A DNA stretch of 64,000 nt from NCBI RefSeq assembly GCF_023544465.1, contig NZ_JALPVL010000005.1, forward strand, positions 1 through 64,000, read 5' to 3'. The position numbers were made by a program, and so were the translations under genes. Below, piece after piece: positions 58,058-64,000 of this stretch (positions are counted from its first letter, which is position 1; the number at the start of each line of letters is the position of its first letter). Source of the stretch: Paractinoplanes maris (GTDB lineage Bacteria > Actinomycetota > Actinomycetes > Mycobacteriales > Micromonosporaceae). The notes under the pieces are model-generated. The model saw only the letters and a program-made list of their open reading frames with translations. It had not been told where the DNA came from and did not search any database.

Positions 58058-59667
58058 TTCTCCACCTCGGGGTCGATGTTGAAGTTGTCGCGGAGCAGGT
58101 TGGACGGGTCGTACCGCCGCTTCAGGGCGCGCAGCCGGCTCAGCGTCGCCGGCGGGAAGGCGTCGTGCAGACGCTCCGGGCGCAGGTCGGTCTCGAAGCT
58201 CAGATAGAGGCCGTCGAAGTGGTGGGCCAGGCGACCCCACACCCGGTTGAGCGCGTCCTGGTCACCGCCCAGCGCGGTCACCTGGAACTCGGGGGTGCGG
58301 TGGGCGAACGCGGTCGCGTCGGGGGCGGTGTCGGCGATCGCCCCGCCCATGTGGCGCAGCTGGAAGAAGTAGACCTGACCGGAGTCGAGCAGCTCGACGA
58401 CGTCGCGGGCGAACTCGTCGGTCAGCACCGGCAGGAAGCCCGACCGTGCCACCGGCTCGCCCCGGCCGTGATGTCCGCCGGGTCCGACGTCGGCCGCCTG
58501 GGCCATCACGTCGGCGTACCGGGTGACAACCACCTGCTGCCGGGCCAGCAGGCCGGTCGCGGCGAACGGGGACAGCCGCTCGATGATGGTGTCCGGGTCC
58601 GCGGAGTCGACCAGGCCGTACATCTGGACCACGGACTGACCCTGCTGCGGCGGCCCGGTGAGGAAGAAGACCGTGGTGTCGCGGGGCGCGGTGCGGGCCA
58701 CCTCGCCGTACTGCTTCAGCGTCTGCTCGAGGTCGGGGCTGACCAGCGCGAGCTGAGCCCAGCCGACCTCGCCGGTCTCGGCCGCCTCGAACTCGAAGGC
58801 GGTGGCCACGCCGAGGTTCGCGCCGGCCCCGCGTACGCCCCAGAAAAGCTCTTGATTCTCCTCGGCGCTCGCCCGGATCATGCTGCCGTCGGGGAGCACG
58901 AGCTCGACGGCCCGCAGGGCGTCGATGGTGAGGCCGTGCTCGCGCGAGAGGAAGCCGATGCCGCCCGCGGTGGCCAGGCCACCCACCCCCACCCCGCCGT
59001 AATCGCCCGAGCCGATCGCCCAGTCGTACTTGTCGAGCACGACGTTGACCTGCTTCCAGGTCGCGCCCGGGCCGACCCGGACCAGCCGCCGGTCCTCGTC
59101 GATCACCTCGACGTCGTTCATCGCGCCGAGGTCGATGACCAGGCCACCCCGGTTGGTCGAGCGGCCGCTGACGCCGTGACCGCCGCTGCGCAGACCGAGC
59201 GGCAGGTGCCGGTGCCGGCTCGCGAAGGCCAGCGCGTCGGCCACCTCGGCCGGTGTCCGGGGGCGGAGCACCAGGCCCGGCGAGCCGCCCCGCATGTAGG
59301 TCGACTTGCGGGCGCGATAGCCGGGGTCGCCGGGGGCGATCGCCACGTCGGCGAGGGACGCCGGGACGCCGTCGTAGTCGATGCCCTCGATGCCCTCGCG
59401 GCGGGACGCGAGGCGGGGGCCCGCGAGAAGGTCCAGGCTTTCGTACGCCTTCTCGCGCATCTCGGTCGACGCGGCCGCCACCGGGCCGGGCAACCCGATC
59501 CGCACACGCTCCGTGCGCGCGGCGAGCCACACCGCGGTCGTCCACGGGTCGAGCCCGCCCTCGGTGTCGGTCAGCTCCACCGTGCCGCCGGCCGCCTGGG
59601 CCGCCGCCACGAGCCCTGCGGGGTCGTTCTGCGCCGCCACGAGGTCGAGCGCGGTCCCCTGCGTCAT
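58054..59667 (-). CDS. FAD-linked (BBE-type) oxidase with an N-terminal LLM-like remnant
   Basis: 537 residues. About 1-125 resemble a shrunken luciferase-like segment (LDLVAAQNDP, TTAVWLAARTERVRIGLP, SLDLLAG) and line up with the start of the next gene's product. About 130-300: the PCMH-type FAD domain with GLRSGGHGVSGRS (His164, site of covalent FAD in relatives) and GGIGFLSREHGLT. C-terminus: BBE-type element YDPSNLLRDNFNI. It should oxidise an alcohol or sugar-like substrate with oxygen. The start ATG 59667 has GGAGG 6 bases upstream. Confidence 0.9.
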   Translation of the reverse strand: MTQGTALDLVAAQNDPAGLVAAAQAAGGTVELTDTEGGLDPWTTAVWLAARTERVRIGLPGPVAAASTEMREKAYESLDLLAGPRLASRREGIEGIDYDGVPASLADVAIAPGDPGYRARKSTYMRGGSPGLVLRPRTPAEVADALAFASRHRHLPLGLRSGGHGVSGRSTNRGGLVIDLGAMNDVEVIDEDRRLVRVGPGATWKQVNVVLDKYDWAIGSGDYGGVGVGGLATAGGIGFLSREHGLTIDALRAVELVLPDGSMIRASAEENQELFWGVRGAGANLGVATAFEFEAAETGEVGWAQLALVSPDLEQTLKQYGEVARTAPRDTTVFFLTGPPQQGQSVVQMYGLVDSADPDTIIERLSPFAATGLLARQQVVVTRYADVMAQAADVGPGGHHGRGEPVARSGFLPVLTDEFARDVVELLDSGQVYFFQLRHMGGAIADTAPDATAFAHRTPEFQVTALGGDQDALNRVWGRLAHHFDGLYLSFETDLRPERLHDAFPPATLSRLRALKRRYDPSNLLRDNFNIDPEVEK

Positions 59668-59696
59668 GCGTTCCTCCACCGTTCGATCGTCGTATG

Positions 59697-59743
59697 AGAT
59701 CGTCGTTGTAGTAGATAGTATTGCGAAAAGACGATCTGGCCAA
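59697..59743. promoter_or_regulatory. Promoter/operator of the FAD oxidase-LLM operon
   Basis: AGATCGTC (59697-59704) and GACGATCT (59730-59737) form an 8-bp inverted pair around a minus-strand promoter TTGGCC (59743-59738) and TACTAT (59720-59715), 17-bp spacer. The MarR gene is divergent; its own -10 TAGGAT (59748-59753) is 6 bp before its GTG. Confidence 0.5.
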
Positions 59744-59759
59744 CAGATAGGATGGACGG

Positions 59760-60230
59760 GTGAGCGACGCGACAGCGGATCTCGGAGCGGCCCTGGGCAC
59801 CGTGCTCCGGGCCTACACCGATCTGGTCGGCCCGAAACTCGACGGCTTCCCGCACGGGGCCCGCGGCTACCACACTCTCACCGAGGTGGTGGAGGGGCGG
59901 CCGCCGAGCCAGGCGGCCCTGGCGGCCAAGCTCGGCATCGACCGCACGATGATGACCTATCTCATCGACGACCTGGTCGAGGCCGGCCTGGTCGAGCGTC
60001 AGCCCAACCCGCACGACCGCCGGCAGCGGCAGATCGTCGCCACGGCCCGCGGGCTCGAGGCGATCGGCACCCTGTGCGGCCAGGTCGCCGAGGCCGAGGA
60101 GGCGGCGCTGGGCACGCTCGACCCGGCGGAGCGCGCGCTCTTCCGCCGGCTGCTGCACAAGGCCGCCGGCAACGGCCCGCTGCACACGGCCGAGGCCTGC
60201 GCGATCGTCACCGAGGCCCTCGAGGCCTGA
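59760..60230 (+). CDS. MarR-family regulator (of the FAD/LLM operon)
   Basis: 156 residues: MarR winged helix with GIDRTMMTYLIDDLVEAGLVERQPNPHDRRQRQIVATARGLEAI. It lies divergent from the FAD oxidase-LLM operon, which contains a matching inverted repeat in its promoter, so it probably represses that operon until an aromatic or oxidised compound binds. The leaderless GTG start is 6 bp behind TAGGAT. Confidence 0.93.
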   Translation: MSDATADLGAALGTVLRAYTDLVGPKLDGFPHGARGYHTLTEVVEGRPPSQAALAAKLGIDRTMMTYLIDDLVEAGLVERQPNPHDRRQRQIVATARGLEAIGTLCGQVAEAEEAALGTLDPAERALFRRLLHKAAGNGPLHTAEACAIVTEALEA

Positions 60231-60261
60231 ACCCGGGCCGGCCACGCGAGGGCGAGGGCCG

Positions 60262-60681
60262 TCAGGCGGTCATCGCCTTCGTCAGCAGGCCGTGCAGGGC
60301 GACCTGCTCCTCGCGGCTGAGCCGGGCGATCGGCGTGCGGGTGGTCGCCGCCTCGACGAGCCGGCGCCGCGCGGCGCGGCCGGCATCGGTGAGGGCGAGC
60401 ACTTTCGTCCGCCGATCGTGCGGAGCCGGCGCCCGGGTCACATAGGACAGGTGCTCGAGCCGGTCGGCCAGGAACGTCACGGTCGACGGGTCGCACCGCA
60501 GCGCGGCCGCCATCTCGCGCATGGTCGGGCCGGCAGCGTCCGGGTCGAGCTGCCACAACGCGTCGGCCAGGGCGTGGGTGATTCCCAGCTCCCCCATGAC
60601 GTCACGGACCTGCTCGTCGGTGGCTCGGTCCATGGCGTGCACCAGCCGCAGCAGCTGGTAGGTCAGCGACTCCCCATCCAT
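60262..60681 (-). CDS. MarR-family regulator (of the dioxygenase operon)
   Basis: 139 residues: winged helix with TMREMAAALRCDPSTVTFLADRLEHLSYVTRAPAPHDRRTKVLALTDAG and dimerisation helices. ATG 60681 has GGGAGA upstream. It is divergent from the intradiol dioxygenase gene; two pairs of GCTTGGA/TCCAAGC half-sites lie in between. It probably represses the dioxygenase-SDR operon and itself. Confidence 0.92.
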   Translation of the reverse strand: MDGESLTYQLLRLVHAMDRATDEQVRDVMGELGITHALADALWQLDPDAAGPTMREMAAALRCDPSTVTFLADRLEHLSYVTRAPAPHDRRTKVLALTDAGRAARRRLVEAATTRTPIARLSREEQVALHGLLTKAMTA

Positions 60682-60714
60682 GCTTGGATTCTCCCATACT
60701 TGACGACTCCAAGC
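60682..60714. promoter_or_regulatory. MarR box 1 (GCTTGGA ... TCCAAGC)
   Basis: Half-sites GCTTGGA (60682-60688) and TCCAAGC (60708-60714), in inverted order and 19 bp apart, sit directly upstream of the MarR start and would block its expression. Confidence 0.55.
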
Positions 60715-60735
60715 TTTTTCTCCACGATGGCGATA

Positions 60736-60750
60736 CTTGGATAGTCCAAG
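60736..60750. promoter_or_regulatory. MarR box 2 (CTTGGATAGTCCAAG)
   Basis: A perfect 15-bp dyad (CTTGGA-TAG-TCCAAG), 10 bp upstream of the dioxygenase ATG at 60761. It shares its half-site with box 1, so a shared regulator is expected. Confidence 0.65.
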
Positions 60751-60760
60751 CATCTGCCGG

Positions 60761-61477
60761 ATGGAGACCTCCTTGACCGTGCGCGACAGACTGCGCCGCC
60801 GGGTGCTGACCACGGCGCTCCGATTGATCGACAATCGGGCGGCCATGCGGCGAGCCGCAACGATCGAACGCCACCGGACGACGGCCGACCAGGGTCCGGG
60901 GCCCTACTACGTGCCCGGATCGCCGCACCGGCGCGATGTCCGTGAGGACCGGGCCGGCGTGCCCCTCGTCCTGGGTATCCGGGTTGCCGAGGTGGGGCCG
61001 CTGACCCCTGTGCCCGGCGCCGAGGTGGAGATCTGGCACTGTGACGCCGACGGCATCTACTCCGGCTATCAGCGCTACGGTGCCGACAAGTTCCCCGCCC
61101 TGGTCTCGCTGACCCTGCGGCGGTTCCGGCCGAGCGACGACGCGACCTTCCTGCGTGGCCGGCAGGTGACCGGAGACGACGGGTGCGCCGAGTTCCTGAC
61201 CGTCGTGCCCGGCTGGTACACGCCGCGAACCCTGCACATCCACGTCCGCTTGAGCGTCAGGGGCCAGGTCAGGCTGACCACCGAGCTGTACTTCCCGGAC
61301 GACTTCGCCGCGTTGATCCAGTCGCAGCCGCCGTACAGCCGGCGTGGGCGCAGCCCGTTCGTCAACACCAACGACATCGAGATCCGCCTGGCCCAGGGCT
61401 CCCCGGGCAGCTGGCTGACCGTCCGCTCTCTCGTCGACGGTCACCGCGCCGACATCACCCTGCAGGTGCGGGCATGA
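60761..61477 (+). CDS. Intradiol ring-cleavage dioxygenase-like protein
   Basis: 238 residues. The iron-ligand set is present in order: Tyr in DGIYSGY, Tyr in VVPGWYTPRTLHIHVRL with both His, so it should bind non-haem Fe(III) like protocatechuate or catechol dioxygenases. The segment before residue 35 is a short basic helix unlike the usual family start. It may act on a catechol or related compound. ATG 60761 is used; GTG 60779 is possible. The stop overlaps the next ATG (ATGA). Confidence 0.9.
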   Translation: METSLTVRDRLRRRVLTTALRLIDNRAAMRRAATIERHRTTADQGPGPYYVPGSPHRRDVREDRAGVPLVLGIRVAEVGPLTPVPGAEVEIWHCDADGIYSGYQRYGADKFPALVSLTLRRFRPSDDATFLRGRQVTGDDGCAEFLTVVPGWYTPRTLHIHVRLSVRGQVRLTTELYFPDDFAALIQSQPPYSRRGRSPFVNTNDIEIRLAQGSPGSWLTVRSLVDGHRADITLQVRA

Positions 61478-62319
61478 GGGGGCCGACCGCGGTCGTCACC
61501 GGAGCCGCGGGCGGACTCGGCCGCGCCACGGCCCGCCAACTGCTGGACGCGGGCTTCGACGTCGTGGCCGTCACCCGTGACGCGGACAGCGCTGAGCGGA
61601 CCCGCCGCGACCTGGTGACCCGTTCCGGATCCGGCCTGGTCCGGGCTCTGCCGGCCGACCTCCTGGTCCGGGACGACATCGACCGCCTGTCCCGCCGCCT
61701 GGAGGAGACCGGCACCCGCGTCGACGTCCTCGTGCACAACGCCGGCGCGGCCTTCCCGCACTACGCCGAAACCCCCGACGGCGCTGAACGCACCCATGCG
61801 CTCAATCACCTGGCGTCTTTTCAGCTCACTCATCGGTTGCTCGCCGCCGGGCTGCTCGCCCCGCGGGCACGGGTCATCGTCATCGCCAGCGATCTCGTCT
61901 CCCGGGGCCGGCTCGACCCGGGCCATCCCGATGTCACGGGGGTGAGCTGGCGTGGACGCTTCTCGCAACTCGCCGTCTACGGCACCGCGAAGCTCGCCGG
62001 TGTGCTCGCCACCGCCGAACTCGCCCGCAGGTTGCCGGCCGGCATGAGCGCGTACAGCGCGAACCCCGGAGTGATCCGGACCGGCTTCAACACCAAGGCG
62101 GGCGGCCTCCTGCGACTGGTGTCGGCCGTCAGCGGGCTGCTCGCCGTACCGCCCGAGAAGGCCGCCGCGACACCGGTCGGGCTGGCCACCGCCACCGTCC
62201 CACCCGCGCCGAACGGTGGCTTCTTCGTCAAAGGCGCCGCCGCGCCCCGGCCGGACGCGGTGCCACCCTCGATCGTCTACGAGGAAACGGCGCGGGCACT
62301 CGGCCTCACTCCGCTGTGA
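61474..62319 (+). CDS. Short-chain dehydrogenase/reductase in the dioxygenase operon
   Basis: 281 residues with TGAAGGLG (cofactor loop), HNAG, VIVIASD (catalytic-Ser position) and the YGTAK catalytic motif. It resembles the retinol dehydrogenase/WW-domain oxidoreductase branch. It overlaps the dioxygenase stop and is coupled with it. Together they suggest a two-step conversion of an aromatic or lipid compound. Substrate unknown. It converges on the F420-type reductase with a 14-bp overlap. Confidence 0.92.
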   Translation: MRGPTAVVTGAAGGLGRATARQLLDAGFDVVAVTRDADSAERTRRDLVTRSGSGLVRALPADLLVRDDIDRLSRRLEETGTRVDVLVHNAGAAFPHYAETPDGAERTHALNHLASFQLTHRLLAAGLLAPRARVIVIASDLVSRGRLDPGHPDVTGVSWRGRFSQLAVYGTAKLAGVLATAELARRLPAGMSAYSANPGVIRTGFNTKAGGLLRLVSAVSGLLAVPPEKAAATPVGLATATVPPAPNGGFFVKGAAAPRPDAVPPSIVYEETARALGLTPL

Positions 62320-62725
62320 CATCCATGCGGCGCAGCAACAGCCAGGCGTCGGCCGGGAAGAGGCGGCCGGCGACGGCCCAGGCCGAGCGGGAGTAGAACG
62401 GCCGGGCCACGGCCGCGCCGACGATCTCCGGGGCGGTCATCCGGTGGTCGGCGCCCTTCCAGCGGATCGTGCAGCCGCCGGCCGCGAGGACGTTGCGCAC
62501 CCAGTTGGTGCGGGCACCCCACGGCAGGTTGACGATGAAGCCGCTGGGGGTCGTGGTGACGGCGATCGGCACGGCCAGCTCGCGGCCGGTGACCCGGCCC
62601 CGGTGGTGGACCACCGCCCACAGCGGGAAGAAGCGCCGGCCGGCCAGCACCCGGACGACGGGCGCGGTGGCCCGGGCGAAACGCCAGGAGGTGTCCTTCG
62701 GGGCGGCGGCTGCGGGGGTCGTCAT
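62306..62725 (-). CDS. DDN-like F420-dependent nitroreductase-family protein
   Basis: 139 residues of the split-barrel flavin/deazaflavin fold: VHHRGRVTGRELAVPI, GFIVNLPWGARTNWVRNVLAAG and TIRWKGADHRM are characteristic of the Ddn/nitroreductase-F420 family in mycobacteria and relatives. It should use reduced F420 to reduce quinones or other electrophiles. A CACACT hexamer lies 7 bp before the ATG. It is downstream of the LuxR-type regulator on the same strand. Confidence 0.88.
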   Translation of the reverse strand: MTTPAAAAPKDTSWRFARATAPVVRVLAGRRFFPLWAVVHHRGRVTGRELAVPIAVTTTPSGFIVNLPWGARTNWVRNVLAAGGCTIRWKGADHRMTAPEIVGAAVARPFYSRSAWAVAGRLFPADAWLLLRRMDVTAE

Positions 62726-62797
62726 GCCGTTCAGTGTGGGCTCGCGGCCGGCGCTGCCGCGTCCCGGCGATCCGTCAGCCGGCGTGGCGGTTCTCCG

Positions 62798-63847
62798 TCA
62801 TCCGGACGACCCGCGCAGGACGTGGGCCACCGCGGCCGTACGCCCGCGGACGCCGAGCTTGCGATAGACGGCGGCCAGATGCCGCTCGACGGTGTGCACG
62901 GCGATGCCCAGCCGGGCCGCCAGCTCGGCGTTGGAGTGCCCGGCGACCAGCAGGTCGAGCACCTCACGCTCGCGCGGGGTCAGGCCACCGGCCGGCCGGC
63001 GGGCCACCCGGCCGTCGGCCACGAAGCCGCTGACCAGCGCGATGTCGCTCGCGCCACCCTCGATGAACAGCGTGGGAGTCGTGCCGGGCAGCTCGACCAG
63101 CCGCGCGCCGGGCAGCCGGGCGGCCAGCCGCCGGGCCACCTCGACCGGGATCTGCTCCGCGCCCTGACGATGCAGGACCAGCGCGGGCGCGCGCACCCGG
63201 TCGAGCTCCGCGGTCACGTCGATCGTGCCCGCGGCCTCGAACCACGCCTGGGCCACCGGCGCCGTCGTCGCCCCGCGGAAGGCGTCGGCGACCCACCGGC
63301 CGGACGGGGCCGCGTCCCAGCCGAGCCAGGCGGTGGCGGCCGCGTCGGCGAACAGCCCCCAGTCCTGGCCGACCAGCGAGAGCAGGGCCTGGGTCTGCGC
63401 CGGGCTCATCGCGTCCCGCAGCCGCGGGGCGCCGCCGAACAGGACGAGCCGCTCGACCCGGCCGGGCTCGCGAGCCGCGAACGCGATCGCCGTCGGGACC
63501 GAGTGGTAGTAGCCGAGCAGCGACGCCCGGCGGATGCCGGCGTGGTCGAGCACCGCCCGCAGGTCTCTCAGGTGCGCCTCGACGCCCAGGTCGCCGAGGT
63601 CGACCCGCCGGTCCGAGCTGCCCGTGCCCCGGCCGTCGTAGAGCACGACGGTCAGATCGCGGGCCAGACCCTCGTACGCGGCCCGCAGAGCCGGGATGCG
63701 CCACTGCGCCACGATGTTGCTCAGCGAGGGCAGCCAGACGAGCACCGGGCCCCGCCCGAAGACCTGATAGCCGAGCGTCACGCCGTCGTCGGCCCGGGCG
63801 AAACGCACGTCGGGAAGCTGCTCCACCCGGCCAGTATGCCGGAGCAT
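62798..63847 (-). CDS. LuxR regulator with a probably inactive alpha/beta-hydrolase sensor
   Basis: 349 residues: an alpha/beta-hydrolase domain (about 10-270) followed by a LuxR helix-turn-helix (TPREREVLDLLVAGHSNAELAARLGIAVHTVERHLAAVYRKLGVRGR). The nucleophile elbow is GYYHS (residues 112-116), with Tyr114 where Ser or Cys is expected, and the late catalytic His is replaced in LPGTTPTLF. The domain therefore most likely only binds a ligand. ATG 63847 has AAGGAT upstream. Direct TAGATGT repeats lie behind it. The target gene is probably local. Confidence 0.9.
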   Translation of the reverse strand: MLRHTGRVEQLPDVRFARADDGVTLGYQVFGRGPVLVWLPSLSNIVAQWRIPALRAAYEGLARDLTVVLYDGRGTGSSDRRVDLGDLGVEAHLRDLRAVLDHAGIRRASLLGYYHSVPTAIAFAAREPGRVERLVLFGGAPRLRDAMSPAQTQALLSLVGQDWGLFADAAATAWLGWDAAPSGRWVADAFRGATTAPVAQAWFEAAGTIDVTAELDRVRAPALVLHRQGAEQIPVEVARRLAARLPGARLVELPGTTPTLFIEGGASDIALVSGFVADGRVARRPAGGLTPREREVLDLLVAGHSNAELAARLGIAVHTVERHLAAVYRKLGVRGRTAAVAHVLRGSSG

Positions 63848-63857
63848 CACATCCTTA

Positions 63858-63874
63858 TAGATGTATTTAGATGT
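63858..63874. promoter_or_regulatory. Direct TAGATGT repeats upstream of the LuxR-type gene
   Basis: TAGATGT at 63858-63864 and 63868-63874, 10 bp apart (one helical turn), next to an ACAT...ATGT dyad, in an AT-rich stretch that also provides the TATAAG-like minus-strand -10. Likely a regulator site. Confidence 0.4.
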
Positions 63875-63947
63875 TTGGCCCATGTTGTGCAGGTCGGGGG
63901 TGCGATCGGATGGCTGTGGCAACCACTAATCCACTCCAGGAGGTACC

Positions 63948-64000
63948 GTGCGCACCCCACCCCGTGCGTTGGCGGGAACCGCTGCCGGTTTTCTCGCCGC
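63948..64000 (+). CDS. Start of an exported protein (partial)
   Basis: GTG 63948 follows AGGAGGTACC, a strong ribosome site. The first residues are Val/Met-Arg-Thr-Pro-Pro-Arg then an Ala/Gly/Leu hydrophobic run, as in a signal peptide. The gene runs off the window, so the product cannot be named. Confidence 0.55.
   Translation, partial: MRTPPRALAGTAAGFLA

Noticed and set aside
1..64000. tRNA or rRNA genes
   Set aside because: No cloverleaf with a CCA-type end or conserved rRNA segment was recognised by eye. A tRNAscan-SE or Rfam run would be decisive; I could not do it.

Overview
The window is a very GC-rich, gene-dense chromosomal segment of an actinomycete. A Micromonosporaceae (Actinoplanes-like) origin is my inference; it rests on the codon bias toward G/C at third positions, GTG/TTG starts, many apparently leaderless genes, a DUF5999-type small protein, a mycothiol/DinB-type protein, an F420-type (DDN-like) reductase and single-chain NarL-type two-component systems. 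No rRNA, tRNA, CRISPR array, phage or complete insertion sequence was seen.

Layout. 1-300: tail of an unknown gene, then a 167-bp foldback element whose right end supplies the stop codon of a response regulator. 0.3-5.3 kb: NarL-type two-component pair, then an AhpD-like protein / membrane protein / multicopper oxidase operon. 5.3-15.6 kb: housekeeping and accessory enzymes (acyl-CoA dehydrogenase, an M48-like protein lacking a zinc ligand, alpha/beta hydrolase, GH10 xylanase, GNAT, phospholipase D-like, DinB-like, AraC plus PAP2, RtcB). 15.75-18.06 kb: a lower-GC cassette of GNAT, small membrane protein and an XRE regulator with an unusual C-terminal domain. 18.1-24.2 kb: HAD hydrolase, secreted fibronectin-III-like protein, lipoprotein sugar dehydrogenase, PBP4-type peptidase, serine hydrolase. 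24.3-29.8 kb: one 1,814-residue fused acyl-CoA carboxylase. 29.9-32.7 kb: receiver-only protein, NarL regulator, DUF5999 protein, GAF histidine kinase. 32.8-45.8 kb: SIS protein, a probably frameshifted membrane protein, LacI regulator, SRPBCC/ArsR pair with double operator, RDD and PRC-barrel proteins, methyltransferase, a giant BTAD/cyclase-like/ATPase regulator, and small enzymes. 45.8-52.3 kb: glycerol catabolism in two divergent operons (iclR-glpK and glpF-glpK-glpD) around a perfect 15-bp palindrome. 52.3-64 kb: TetR/SDR pair, Ser/Thr kinase, arginase-like protein, a luciferase-like oxidoreductase next to a fused FAD oxidase, two MarR regulators, intradiol dioxygenase, SDR, F420-type reductase, and a LuxR regulator with an apparently dead hydrolase sensor.

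How genes work together. Glycerol is imported (GlpF), phosphorylated (two GlpK) and oxidised (GlpD), probably under the IclR repressor. Several regulator/enzyme pairs are divergent with palindromes between them (TetR-SDR, MarR-FAD/LLM operon, MarR-dioxygenase operon). At least ten genes have a -10 hexamer exactly 6 bp before the start codon, which implies leaderless mRNAs and was used to fix starts. Five coding or 3'-flanking minisatellites show active short tandem duplication.
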